From: an uncultured Eubacterium sp.
GTDB lineage: Bacteria; Bacillota; Clostridia; Lachnospirales; Lachnospiraceae
Reading direction: 5' to 3'
Length of the DNA stretch: 37,889 nt
Assembly (NCBI GenBank): GCA_910579075.1
Contig: CAJTSV010000006.1
Span: 22,477-60,365 of the forward strand
In this document: piece after piece, positions 8,223-16,412 of the stretch
How positions within the stretch are numbered: position 1 is the first letter of the stretch
Layout of the letters: each line of letters begins with the position of its first letter
Made by a program: the position numbers and the translations under genes
The notes under the pieces: model-generated
Told to the model about the DNA's origin: nothing
The model's input: the letters and a program-made list of their open reading frames with translations, nothing else
The model's database searches: none

Positions 8223-8270
8223 TTTCGTACAGAAAGACTTACAGAGGAGAAAATGCATAGGAGGAGAATT

Positions 8271-8489
8271 ATGTTAAGGAGGATTGTCCAGCAGTTTTTT
8301 GCAGCCGCAGCTGCAATGGCAGTGACGTTTCTGACCGGAAACTGGGCTGTACAGTATGCATATGAAAGAAGGGGGTATCAGGCTGCCGGCGGCGAGTATT
8401 TGTTTATCCCGGTGGTTTATTTTGGCGTATACACAGCCGCCGGCTTTCTGTCCGAATGGATAAAACAGCAGGTAAAGGAGCAGGGGTAA
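8271..8489 (+). CDS. Small two-helix membrane protein of unknown function
   Basis: A 72-residue protein starting MLRRIVQQF after a strong AGGAGGAGAATT site; an in-frame ATG six codons upstream lies in the ribosome site region and is less likely. Two hydrophobic spans (about residues 8-27 and 44-61) are separated by a polar loop with several Tyr and Gly, with a positively charged N-terminus and a K/Q/E tail. One base separates its stop from the kinase start, so the two are surely co-expressed. It may be a partner of the kinase; it lacks the conserved features of AgrB or of a signal peptide precursor. No family recognised. Confidence 0.65.
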   Translation: MLRRIVQQFFAAAAAMAVTFLTGNWAVQYAYERRGYQAAGGEYLFIPVVYFGVYTAAGFLSEWIKQQVKEQG

Positions 8490-8490
8490 G

Positions 8491-9816
8491 ATGCTGGGAG
8501 GTTCGTTTTGGATTGCACTGCTGCGAAACAGCATGGGTGCGGGGCTGATGATGGGGGTATTTCTCCTGCTGGACCGGCCGGGGCCTTCCATGCGCAGAAA
8601 AGCGGCTGGATATATGATATTCGGACTGCTTGCAGGCATTGCCTTCAGCTTCTGGTATGTGTATGACTATGAGAATTATGTGCGGTTTGCGGGGATGCTT
8701 TCCATTCCGGCTATCGGGATTTTCTGCATCAAAATGAGCCCGGACACAATTTATACCGGACTGTATAAGCTGGCGCTCGGGTTTTACCTGCTGTCCATAA
8801 CGGTATTCTGCGGCATTGATATTTCCCGTGTCTGCTTTGGCGGGAGCATCTTTGCAGATATCCTGATCCGCATAGGAATAGCAGCCGTGATGCTTTTTCT
8901 GCTTGCGTTTCGGGTACGCAGAAATTTTCTGGACGGAATCGAATACCTGAGCGGGGAAATGGACTGGTTCAGTGCGGTTACCGTGGTCTTATCGATACTG
9001 ATTGCTGCGCTGATAGCGTTCTGGCCGGGCACGCATGAGCTTTCTGCCATCCGCATGATACGGACAGCCATTTTGTTTTTTATGTCCGGGGTCATCCAGT
9101 ATCTGGTATACCAGCTGTATTTCCACAAGGGCAGGGAGCGCCGCTGCCAGATAGAAAAAGAACTGCTCGAAACGAATGAAAGGCTGATCCGGCACCAGCT
9201 GGAGCTGATGAAGGAATCCAGGCAGGAGCTGGACAGAATCCGCCACGATGCAAGACACCACTGCCTGTTTATTGAGGAATATGCCAGGAACAATGAAAAA
9301 GAGGAGCTGCTTGCCTATGTCAGGCAGTACCGCCAGGAGCTGGAGCAGCATAAAACGCAGGGTGCTTTGAGTTACGCCAATGGCTGTGGAACGATTCATA
9401 ATATTTTATCCGTTTATGCAAGGCGGGCAGAGCAGGAAGGCATCCAGGTCACGATGCATGTAAAAGCGGCCGGAGAGATTGCAGTAGAGGATATCGACCT
9501 GGTTGCCATTATTGCAAATATTTTTGAGAATGCAATTCACGGATGTGCCGCAAGCGGCAGAAAGGAAAAGAAAATCCATATATCCGTCATGCGCAAGGGC
9601 TGCAAAATCGTGATTCAGTGCTGCAATACCTGTGCTGCGGACGTGAAATTAAAACACGGCCTGCCAGAGTCCGGAAAGGGAAGCAGAACAGGCATTTTCA
9701 GCGTGCTTAAGACAGCGGCGTTTTATAATGGGGAAGCAGAATTTGCAGTGGAAAACGGGATGTTTGCAGCCAGGGTGCTGCTGAATGCCGGGAAGGGGTG
9801 TGTAAGGGTGTCATGA
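8491..9816 (+). CDS. GHKL-family (AgrC-like) sensor histidine kinase
   Basis: A 441-residue membrane sensor kinase. About six hydrophobic segments fill residues 5-215 (for example 40-57, 69-80, 93-108, 121-140, 160-178, 200-215), and a helical linker follows. The phosphoacceptor box RIRHDARHH holds candidate His252, the N-box IIANIFENAIHG lies near residues 341-352, and the G-box region GKGSRTGIFSV near 393-403 completes an HATPase_c_5-type domain. The layout is that of AgrC-like kinases, which usually sense peptides and pair with a LytTR response regulator; neither regulator nor peptide gene is present here. Its position behind the ligase-racemase pair suggests, but does not show, a link to cell-wall sensing. 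Confidence 0.85.
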   Translation: MLGGSFWIALLRNSMGAGLMMGVFLLLDRPGPSMRRKAAGYMIFGLLAGIAFSFWYVYDYENYVRFAGMLSIPAIGIFCIKMSPDTIYTGLYKLALGFYLLSITVFCGIDISRVCFGGSIFADILIRIGIAAVMLFLLAFRVRRNFLDGIEYLSGEMDWFSAVTVVLSILIAALIAFWPGTHELSAIRMIRTAILFFMSGVIQYLVYQLYFHKGRERRCQIEKELLETNERLIRHQLELMKESRQELDRIRHDARHHCLFIEEYARNNEKEELLAYVRQYRQELEQHKTQGALSYANGCGTIHNILSVYARRAEQEGIQVTMHVKAAGEIAVEDIDLVAIIANIFENAIHGCAASGRKEKKIHISVMRKGCKIVIQCCNTCAADVKLKHGLPESGKGSRTGIFSVLKTAAFYNGEAEFAVENGMFAARVLLNAGKGCVRVS

Positions 9817-9914
9817 TTTTGCGGCTTTTGTGTATGTGGATGGGCTGTTTGCGGGGATTTTGAAAAATGATAAAGCGGGATTGTTTTTCTCCGAAACATG
9901 GGAAGCAGATGTAT

Positions 9915-9943
9915 TTGCACCCTGTACCAGATTATGATATGCT
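9915..9943 (+). promoter_or_regulatory. Promoter of the nuclease-helicase gene
   Basis: TTGCAC and TATGCT separated by 17 bases, about 65 bases before the chosen start. The TATGCT -10 word is the same as in the promoter at 8195-8222. The rest of the 195-base gap after the kinase gene shows no other clear signal. Confidence 0.45.
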
Positions 9944-10010
9944 TGAAAGCAGGGAAAAAGGTACAGTGCGGATGCAGGCTGCTTTTTGCATTTGCGGAAG
10001 GAGAACGATT

Positions 10011-11879
10011 ATGATAGTATACGATGGAAATAAGACAGATTTTCTTATCGGTGTGGAACAGGACACGATAGCAGAAGAAATCGAGCGGAATATTTATCAG
10101 AAGATGAACAGGCGCACGGCGGCCAATGAATTCCGCTCATGGGAAAATTCACTGGAATATATGTATAAGGTATTAAATGATAAGGAAATTCCAGATAATG
10201 CAGGAGTAGCAATTGAGTATAACATTCCGCAGACGTCCAAGCGTGTGGACATTATTACGGGGTACAGTGCAAATGATGCGCCGAATGCTGTCATTATTGA
10301 ACTCAAGCAGTGGGACAGGGTGGAAGCTGTCGACGGGCAGGACGGCCTTGTGGAAACCTATACAGGAAATGCACTCAGGAAAGTGGTGCATCCGTCTTAT
10401 CAGGCATGGTCCTATGCCTCGCTGATTCGGGATTATAATAAATCTGTCCAGGATGGCAATATCAGGCTGTGGCCATGTGCGTACCTGCATAATTACCGCA
10501 GAAAGGACAACGATGCTCTGGACAGGCAGCAGTATCAGGACTATATCAAAGACTCGCCTGCTTATACAAGGGGTGAAGCTATGCAGCTGCGTAATTTTAT
10601 CAGAAAATGTGTCTGCAGAGGGGACGATAAGAAGCTGATTTATGCAATAGACAATGGAAAAATCCATCCGTCAAAAAGCCTGCAGGATGCTATTACAAAT
10701 ATGCTCAAGGGTAATCAGGAATTTATAATGCTGGATGAGCAGAAGGTAGTTTATGAGGAGATTTTAAAAAAATCGCGCCAGTCAAAGCGGCAGAACTGTA
10801 AAAATACAATTATTGTGAAAGGAGGGCCCGGGACAGGAAAAACAGTAGTTGCTGTAAATCTTCTGGCTGAACTGACAAGACAGGGACAGTTTGCACAGTA
10901 TGTTTCCAAAAACAGCGCTCCGAGAAATGTATACCTGAAAAAACTGAAAGGGCACCTTAAAAGAAGCAGCGTTGACAATATGTTTAAGGGTTCCGGCATT
11001 TATACAGATACAGAGTTAAATGTGACAGATACGCTTCTGGTGGATGAAGCACACCGGCTGAATGCCAAATCGGGCATGTTTCACAATATGGGGGAAAACC
11101 AGATTAAGGAAATTATCCATTCGTCGCTTTGCAGTGTTTTCTTTATAGATGAAAGACAGCGTGTGACGCTCAGTGATATTGGAAGCGTGGAAGAAATCAA
11201 AAAATGGGCCAGGGCAGAAGGGTCGCAGGTTACGGAGCTGGAGCTGGTTTCGCAGTTCCGCTGTGACGGCTCAGACGGATATCTGGCATGGCTGGACAGT
11301 GTTCTGGAAATCCGGGAAACGGCAAATCATGACATGCGGGAGATTGATTATGATATCAGAATCTGTGATTCCCCAAAGCAGATGCAGCATATGATTCTGG
11401 AATGCAACAGGATTTCAAACAGGTCAAGAATTCTTGCAGGGTACTGCTGGGACTGGATATCATCCGGAAAAAACGATACCTCAGTGCATGACATTAAAAT
11501 CGGGGATTTTGAAATCAGCTGGAATCTTGGAAATACAAGTACATTTGCAATTGACAAAACATCGGTAAATGAAGCTGGCTGCATTCATTCTTCACAGGGA
11601 CTGGAATTTGACTATGTCGGAGTTATTATTGGAGAAGATATGCGGTATGAAGACGGCAGTGTTATAACGGATTTTGAAAAACGGGCAAAAACAGACCAGT
11701 CCCTGCGCGGCATTAAAAAAATGAATAAAGAAAATCCAATAAAAGCCCGGGAAATAGCAGATGAGATTATCAAAAATACATACAGGACGCTGATGACACG
11801 CGGAATGAAGGGCTGTTATGTATATTGTGTGGATAAGGCACTGCAGGATTATTTGAAAAAACAGCTGAAAGGCAAATAA
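10011..11879 (+). CDS. PD-(D/E)XK nuclease-like plus DUF2075 superfamily-1 helicase
   Basis: A 622-residue nucleic-acid enzyme. The N-terminal third has a nuclease-like signature, RVDII with D80 followed by IIELKQW with E97 and K99 (D...ExK). The remainder is a DUF2075/Schlafen-type P-loop helicase: Walker A GGPGTGKT near 271, Walker B LLVDEAHRL with D345, a second acidic motif FFIDERQRV, VSQFRCDG with Q415, IHSSQGLEFDYVG and a C-terminal RTLMTRG with the arginine of motif VI. The start MIVYDGN follows GGAAGGAGAACG; an upstream in-frame ATG would add 48 residues without domain features. Codons look more AT-rich than in the flanking kinase and upp genes, which may mean a transferred gene. The family occurs next to restriction and defence genes, so defence is a reasonable but unproven role. 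Confidence 0.85.
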   Translation: MIVYDGNKTDFLIGVEQDTIAEEIERNIYQKMNRRTAANEFRSWENSLEYMYKVLNDKEIPDNAGVAIEYNIPQTSKRVDIITGYSANDAPNAVIIELKQWDRVEAVDGQDGLVETYTGNALRKVVHPSYQAWSYASLIRDYNKSVQDGNIRLWPCAYLHNYRRKDNDALDRQQYQDYIKDSPAYTRGEAMQLRNFIRKCVCRGDDKKLIYAIDNGKIHPSKSLQDAITNMLKGNQEFIMLDEQKVVYEEILKKSRQSKRQNCKNTIIVKGGPGTGKTVVAVNLLAELTRQGQFAQYVSKNSAPRNVYLKKLKGHLKRSSVDNMFKGSGIYTDTELNVTDTLLVDEAHRLNAKSGMFHNMGENQIKEIIHSSLCSVFFIDERQRVTLSDIGSVEEIKKWARAEGSQVTELELVSQFRCDGSDGYLAWLDSVLEIRETANHDMREIDYDIRICDSPKQMQHMILECNRISNRSRILAGYCWDWISSGKNDTSVHDIKIGDFEISWNLGNTSTFAIDKTSVNEAGCIHSSQGLEFDYVGVIIGEDMRYEDGSVITDFEKRAKTDQSLRGIKKMNKENPIKAREIADEIIKNTYRTLMTRGMKGCYVYCVDKALQDYLKKQLKGK

Positions 11880-11962
11880 GCATAAGGGATTATGAAACAA
11901 CGGAAAGGGAGTGTTTTGCCGGATTCTTTGTTACAGGTTAAATATTAACAGATGAAAATTTC

Positions 11963-11990
11963 TTGCAAAAACGCTGTAATCGATTATAAT
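11963..11990 (+). promoter_or_regulatory. Promoter of the PIN/NYN-like gene
   Basis: TTGCAA and a perfect TATAAT separated by 16 bases. Transcription would start near 11997, leaving a leader of about 165 bases that includes the stem-loop at 12069-12116. Confidence 0.65.
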
Positions 11991-12068
11991 AGATAGAGAA
12001 ATTGCAGCATGGAATCGGAACAGTTACAGGAAATCCGAACGCCGGAAAGAAAAACTGCATAAACTATT

Positions 12069-12116
12069 GCAAAGCGTGCCTGCAGCTTTCTGGCGTACAA
12101 AACGGGCACGCTTTGC
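12069..12116 (+). promoter_or_regulatory. Stem-loop in the leader of the PIN/NYN-like gene
   Basis: GCAAAGCGTGCC (12069-12080) and GGCACGCTTTGC (12105-12116) pair perfectly over 12 bases around a 24-base loop, about 50 bases ahead of the start codon. It is followed by GGAAAAGAAAGG and not a U-run, so it is not an intrinsic terminator. A protein or small-RNA binding site, or a stabilising structure, are possible; no known riboswitch class was recognised. Confidence 0.6.
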
Positions 12117-12163
12117 TGGAAAAGAAAGGAACAGCGAAAGCTGAAGAAAAGGATGATAAAAAT

Positions 12164-12745
12164 ATGGCATATTATTTAATTGATTACGAAAATGTGAGAA
12201 TTCATGGCCTGGACGGATTAAGCACCCTGTCAGAACATGACCGGGTCTGTATTTTTTACAGTGAAAATGCAGACAGCCTGACGTTTGACCTTCATTTTAT
12301 TTTAAACGAGGCAAAGGCAAAAATATCCTATCAGAAAGTAGAAATCGGAACGAAAAATGCGCTGGATTTCCAGCTGTCTTCGTATCTCGGGTATCTGATT
12401 TATAAGCACAGGGACGATAAAAACACGGAATACTTTATTGTGACCGCAGACGGCGGCTTTTCGGTGCTTGTCAATTACTGGAATAAAGAAGGGGTGATTG
12501 TAAAAATCGTGATAGACTGCACGGGAAGGGATGAAAATGCGGAAAAGGAAAAACTGTATGCGGATATTGAAAATCTGATTCAGGACAGGGCAGATGTGCC
12601 TGTAACCGCAGAAATTATACAGCGCTGCAGGTCAAAGCAGGAAGTGCATAACGCCCTGATTAAGGAGCTTAAGGACAGCGAAAAAGCGGGCAGCATATAC
12701 CGCGCCATCAAGCCGCTGCTGGCTGACAAGCAGGGACGGGTGTAG
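12164..12745 (+). CDS. PIN/NYN-like domain protein, candidate ribonuclease
   Basis: A 193-residue protein with the acidic pattern of the PIN/NYN nuclease fold: YLIDYENV with D7, NALDFQLSSYLG with D68, and VTADGGFS with D96, in the expected order along an alternating beta-alpha domain of about 120 residues. A charged helical tail follows (about 120-193). These aspartates would bind metal for RNA cleavage. The start is set at MAYYLIDYENV because the domain begins immediately there and an AGGA site precedes it; the upstream in-frame extension overlaps the leader stem-loop. It follows the nuclease-helicase gene but has its own promoter. Functions of such stand-alone proteins range from RNA turnover to defence. 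Confidence 0.75.
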   Translation: MAYYLIDYENVRIHGLDGLSTLSEHDRVCIFYSENADSLTFDLHFILNEAKAKISYQKVEIGTKNALDFQLSSYLGYLIYKHRDDKNTEYFIVTADGGFSVLVNYWNKEGVIVKIVIDCTGRDENAEKEKLYADIENLIQDRADVPVTAEIIQRCRSKQEVHNALIKELKDSEKAGSIYRAIKPLLADKQGRV

Positions 12746-12847
12746 AAAAGATGCACAAGGCAGATATGCAGGAAATCTGTGACATTCAGTTTTGACAATA
12801 TCCGTTTTGAAAATACGAATGAAAAAATGTAAAGAGGGGGAGAATCC

Positions 12848-13477
12848 ATGGAAAATGTATTTTTAATGAACCATCCGCTGATTCAGCATAAAATTTCCAT
12901 GCTGCGGGATAAAAAGACCGGTACGAATGAATTCCGCAAGCTGGTTGAGGAGATAGCGGTTTTAATGGGCTATGAAGCGCTGCGTGACCTTCCGGTGGAG
13001 CCGGTCGAGGTGGAAACACCGCTGGAAACCTGCCAGACGCCGATGATATCCGGGAAAAAACTGGCCGTTGTGCCGATACTGCGTGCCGGGCTTGGCATGG
13101 TAAACGGTATACTGACGCTGGTGCCAAGCGCCAAGGTCGGTCATATCGGGCTGTGCCGCAATCATGAGACGCATGAGCCGCAGGAATACTACTGCAAGCT
13201 GCCAAGCCCGATTGAGGAGCGCACGATTGCCGTTTTGGACCCGATGCTTGCAACCGGCGGCTCGGCAGTGGCAGCCGTGGATTTTATCAAAGAGCATGGC
13301 GGGAAAACCATTAAATTCCTGAGCATTATCGCAGCACCGGAAGGCGTGCAGCGCCTTCATCAAACACACCCGGATGTGCAGCTGTACTGCGGCTGCGTAG
13401 ACCGCTGCCTGAATGAGGACGCCTATATCTGTCCGGGCCTTGGCGATGCGGGAGACCGGATTTTTGGCACGAAATAA
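12848..13477 (+). CDS. upp: Uracil phosphoribosyltransferase
   Basis: Salvage enzyme making UMP from uracil and PRPP in the cytoplasm. The 209-residue length is exactly normal. Family blocks are ISMLRDKKTGTNEFR near the N-terminus, VPILRAGLGMV (about 75-85), the PRPP-binding loop VLDPMLATGGSA (about 128-139), and the uracil-binding C-terminal YICPGLGDAGDR. The ribosome site AGAGGGGGAG precedes the start. A weak promoter candidate (TTGACA at 12792-12797, TACGAA at 12814-12819) lies in the 102-base gap upstream. The DUF2200 gene follows after 13 bases and is probably co-transcribed. Confidence 0.97.
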   Translation: MENVFLMNHPLIQHKISMLRDKKTGTNEFRKLVEEIAVLMGYEALRDLPVEPVEVETPLETCQTPMISGKKLAVVPILRAGLGMVNGILTLVPSAKVGHIGLCRNHETHEPQEYYCKLPSPIEERTIAVLDPMLATGGSAVAAVDFIKEHGGKTIKFLSIIAAPEGVQRLHQTHPDVQLYCGCVDRCLNEDAYICPGLGDAGDRIFGTK

Positions 13478-13490
13478 GGAGAAGCCGCAA

Positions 13491-13841
13491 ATGGACAGTG
13501 AAAAAGTATACGGAATGGATTTTGCAAAGGTCTACCAGCTTCTTGTGGATAAAGCCGTGAGGAAGGGCAGGACAAGGGAAGAAGTAGACGAAGTGACAAA
13601 ATGGCTGACCGGCTACAGCCAGCAGCAGCTGGACGAAATGAATGGAAAACAGGTTTCTTATGGGGCGTTTTTCCAAAACGCCCCTCAGATGAATGAAAAA
13701 AGAGTCCTGATAAAAGGCGTGGTCTGCGGCGTCCGGGTGGAAAACGTCGAAGAACCGCTGATGCAGGAAATACGCCGCCTGGATAAGCTGGTGGATGAGC
13801 TTGCAAAGGGGAAGGCAATGGATAAAATACTGCGTGAATAA
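13491..13841 (+). CDS. DUF2200 family protein
   Basis: A 116-residue cytoplasmic protein that I recognise as DUF2200 from KVYGMDFAKVYQLLVDKA, EVDEVTKWLTGYS, FFQNAPQMN and VVCGVRVENVEEPLMQEIR. The family is widespread and its biochemical role is unknown. The start MDSEKVY follows AAGGAGAAGCCGCAA. Its frame is open further upstream into the end of upp, but the family begins at this point. It ends four bases before the shared bidirectional terminator. Confidence 0.9.
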   Translation: MDSEKVYGMDFAKVYQLLVDKAVRKGRTREEVDEVTKWLTGYSQQQLDEMNGKQVSYGAFFQNAPQMNEKRVLIKGVVCGVRVENVEEPLMQEIRRLDKLVDELAKGKAMDKILRE

Positions 13842-13844
13842 ATG

Positions 13845-13884
13845 CAGCGTCCTGCTGGCTGCGGATAAAGCCAGCAGGACGCTG
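13845..13884. terminator. Bidirectional intrinsic terminator between convergent genes
   Basis: CAGCGTCCTGCTGGC and GCCAGCAGGACGCTG form a perfect 15-base-pair stem with a 10-base loop, placed exactly between the stop of the DUF2200 gene and the stop of the symporter gene. T-rich bases follow on the plus side (TATTATAATT). Confidence 0.9.
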
Positions 13885-13886
13885 TA

Positions 13887-15326
13887 TTATAATTGTCCGC
13901 TTTTTTTCCTTCGTTCATAATCCGCAAGCGACTGCACTGCCTGCGGCGCAAGCGGAATCAGCGCTGTCATGTTAAAAATCGTCATCAGGCCGATGCCGAC
14001 ATCTCCCAGATCCCAGACAAACGTATAAGCAGCCATGCCGCCGATAAAAAGCATAATCAGGGCCAGAATTTTGTACAGCGTCTGTGACAGCCAGTTATCC
14101 CCGAACAGGTAGGCTGCATTGGACCTTGCATAAAACAGGATGCCGATAAAGGTGGAAAAGCTGAACAGCCATAAGATAGCTGCAATAAAAACCACGCCGG
14201 CTTTTCCCATATGATACTGCATCGAAGCCTGTAAAAGGTCCATGCCTTCCAGCCCGTCTGTCAGCCCGGAAGGGGTCAGCAGCATAATCATGGCAGAGCA
14301 GCTGCAGATGACAATCGTATCGATAAACACGCCGAATGCCTGCAACAGGCCCTCTTTGGCCGGATGGCTGATATCTGCTGCGGCAGCGGCACACGGGGCA
14401 GAGCCGGAACCGGCTTCGTTGGAAAAAAGCCCGCGTTTGGCACCGTTCATCAGTACCGCGCCGAATCCGCCTGCCACAGCCTGGCGCAGGCCGAAGGCTT
14501 CCAGGAAAATCCGCTGGAATACAGCCGGAAGCTGCCCGGCATTTTTCAGGATAATAAATATGGTAATGACAAAGTAGCAGGCTGCCATTACCGGCACGAT
14601 AATATCCAGTACTTTTACGGTGGCATTTTTGCGCAGCACGATGACAGCTGCAAAAACAACGAGTACAATCGTCGTATAAAGCGGCGGGATATGGAAGGCA
14701 TTTTCAAAGGCAGACGAAACCGAGTTGCCAATGACCTGGCTGATGCCGCACCAGCAAATCAGCCCGGACAGGGCAAACAGGCATGCGATGACAGAGCGCC
14801 TGCCATTTTTTGCATCTTTTTTGAAAAAATGGTGTATGTAATAGGCCGGCCCGCCCCGGAATCCGCCATAAAGCGGGTCTTTTTCCTTGTAAATCTGTGC
14901 CAGGGTGCCTTCTGCAAAAGCAGTGGAAGAACCAAGCAGCGCAATCAGCCACATCCAGAATACTGCTCCTGCGCCGCCCGCAGAGATGGCAGCTACAACG
15001 CCGACCAGGTTTCCCATGCCGACGCGCGTGGCCGTCGATACAATCAGGGCCTGCACGCCTGAGATGGCATCCTTCGGGCCCTGGGCGTCATCCTTTGCAG
15101 CGGACTTTTTTTCCGTCGTGATTTTCAGCATTTCGGGAAAAAGACGCAGTGGCAGAAACCGGGTTTTTATTGTAAAATAGATTCCGGATGGAATCAGGAT
15201 AAGTACGAGCAGCGAAAGCCCGAGCGAGCTTTTGCCAGGCAGCGGGATGGTAATCAAATCGCCCCACAGAATAAAATAGACCGTATGAAATACGGATGTA
15301 AAAAACTGGCTGACAGCAGTTATCAT
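13887..15326 (-). CDS. Alanine/glycine:cation symporter (AGCS family)
   Basis: Sodium- or proton-coupled amino-acid importer of the AlsT/DagA type, 479 residues with about ten or eleven membrane spans. Family landmarks include ALIVSTATRVGMGNLVG in the first third, AISAGGAGAVFWMW, then NEAGSGSAPCAAA and HPAKEGLLQAFGVF in the middle, and the hydrophobic C-terminal spans ending in a basic tail. The start MITAVSQFF follows AAAGGAGATACC; an upstream ATG would add 15 residues lying over the ribosome site. It is transcribed alone from a promoter inside a repeat-bounded intergenic segment. Substrate (alanine, glycine, or D-amino acids) cannot be told from sequence. Confidence 0.93.
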   Translation of the reverse strand: MITAVSQFFTSVFHTVYFILWGDLITIPLPGKSSLGLSLLVLILIPSGIYFTIKTRFLPLRLFPEMLKITTEKKSAAKDDAQGPKDAISGVQALIVSTATRVGMGNLVGVVAAISAGGAGAVFWMWLIALLGSSTAFAEGTLAQIYKEKDPLYGGFRGGPAYYIHHFFKKDAKNGRRSVIACLFALSGLICWCGISQVIGNSVSSAFENAFHIPPLYTTIVLVVFAAVIVLRKNATVKVLDIIVPVMAACYFVITIFIILKNAGQLPAVFQRIFLEAFGLRQAVAGGFGAVLMNGAKRGLFSNEAGSGSAPCAAAAADISHPAKEGLLQAFGVFIDTIVICSCSAMIMLLTPSGLTDGLEGMDLLQASMQYHMGKAGVVFIAAILWLFSFSTFIGILFYARSNAAYLFGDNWLSQTLYKILALIMLFIGGMAAYTFVWDLGDVGIGLMTIFNMTALIPLAPQAVQSLADYERRKKSGQL

Positions 15327-15438
15327 GAAGGTATCTCCTTTTTGGTATGTAATATCAGCCCTGACAGGCATCTGCCCGGATTCCGTGCACGGGGCATGCT
15401 GTAAGAATGCCTGGATTTTATTTCTGCGGGCTGGCAGG

Positions 15439-15540
15439 GTGTGAACAGTGACTTTTTTATTATACAGTCTGTGGATGGATTTGTAAATTAAAAAAATTCG
15501 GCTGCCTGTCTGCAGCGGAGTAAACGTTACTGTTCACACA
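15439..15540. repeat. About 100-base intergenic segment bounded by 14-base inverted repeats
   Basis: GTGTGAACAGTGAC (15439-15452) and GTTACTGTTCACAC (15527-15540) are inverted copies with one mismatch. The right copy continues into AGGACTTTGC (to 15549), matching the dispersed repeat at 5091 and 34313. The interior is A/T-rich and carries the symporter promoter. The arrangement resembles a miniature inverted-repeat element, or a pair of operator sites around a promoter. No target-site duplication was obvious. Confidence 0.6.
15459..15487 (-). promoter_or_regulatory. Promoter of the amino-acid symporter gene
   Basis: On the minus strand TTTACA and TATAAT are separated by 17 bases. The start of transcription would fall at about 15452, the first base of the inverted-repeat copy GTCACTGTTCACAC, giving a leader of about 125 bases. 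Confidence 0.6.
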
Positions 15541-15572
15541 GGACTTTGCGTTTGCAGGAAAGGAGAAATGAA

Positions 15573-16412
15573 ATGATAAAAATATCGGTACTGATGGAAG
15601 ATACCTGCGGGCAGGCGGGCTGTGCATATGAGCACGGGTTCAGCGTCTATATCGAAACGGAGCATCACAGGGTGCTCGCAGATACCGGGAAAAGTGAAAA
15701 AACGGTGCAGAACGCGCAAAAGATGGGCATTGATTTGTCCCGCGCAGATACGGTGGTTATCAGCCACGGGCATTATGACCATGCAGGCGGGCTGCTGGCT
15801 TTTTGTGATATCAACAGCAGTGCGGTTATTTACATGCACAGGGCGGCGCTTGGGGATTATTATCACGGCGGGCGTTATATCGGCATCGATAAGCAGATTG
15901 GGCGGCTTGCCAATCTGCGGCTGACCGAAGGCAGGCTTGATATTGATAAAGAGCTGTCTCTTTTTTCGGATATTTCCGGAAGGCGGTTCTGGCCGCAGGG
16001 CAATCTTGTGCTGTCCCAAAAACAGGAGGGGCAGATGATACAGGATGCCTTTGTACATGAGCAGTGCCTGGTGGTACGGGAGTCTCAAACGGTGCTTATA
16101 AGCGGCTGTGCGCATAACGGAATTTTAAACATCCTGGATAAATATAACGGAGAATACGGCGGGTACCCGGATGCGGTTATCAGCGGGTTTCATATGATGA
16201 AAAAGACAGGTTATACACAGCAGGAAAAGGACATCATCCTGCGCACGGCAGAAGAACTGGCAGCCACGGGCATAGTGTTTTACACCGGACACTGTACCGG
16301 GCAGGATGCGATAGGCCTGATGAAGCCGGTGCTGGGAGAGCGGCTTGTGCAGCTGCACTGCGGGGATGTGTTTAAGCTGCAGGTGCCTGCTGATGGAAAG
16401 AAGAAAGGATAG
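15573..16412 (+). CDS. Metallo-beta-lactamase-fold hydrolase, methanopterin-synthase-like group
   Basis: A 279-residue cytoplasmic metallohydrolase. The metal-binding motif VVISHGHYDHAGG places H65, H67, D69 and H70 in the usual order. Downstream SGCAHNGILNIL and FYTGHCTG supply the other expected histidines. The arrangement (long N-terminal strand pair, SGCAHNG block, GHCTG near the end) matches the group annotated as 7,8-dihydropterin-6-methyl-4-(beta-D-ribofuranosyl)-aminobenzene-5'-phosphate synthase, whose real substrates in Clostridia are not known. Start follows AAAGGAGAAATGAA. No convincing promoter was found upstream apart from the repeat segment. Confidence 0.85.
   Translation: MIKISVLMEDTCGQAGCAYEHGFSVYIETEHHRVLADTGKSEKTVQNAQKMGIDLSRADTVVISHGHYDHAGGLLAFCDINSSAVIYMHRAALGDYYHGGRYIGIDKQIGRLANLRLTEGRLDIDKELSLFSDISGRRFWPQGNLVLSQKQEGQMIQDAFVHEQCLVVRESQTVLISGCAHNGILNILDKYNGEYGGYPDAVISGFHMMKKTGYTQQEKDIILRTAEELAATGIVFYTGHCTGQDAIGLMKPVLGERLVQLHCGDVFKLQVPADGKKKG

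Noticed and set aside
8271..9816. An agr quorum-sensing system (AgrB/AgrD with AgrC)
   Set aside because: The small membrane protein has only two spans and no AgrB His/Cys catalytic features; no peptide precursor or LytTR regulator is present.
12069..12116. Stem-loop read as an intrinsic terminator or known riboswitch
   Set aside because: No U-run follows, and the sequence does not match the core of any riboswitch class I could recall.
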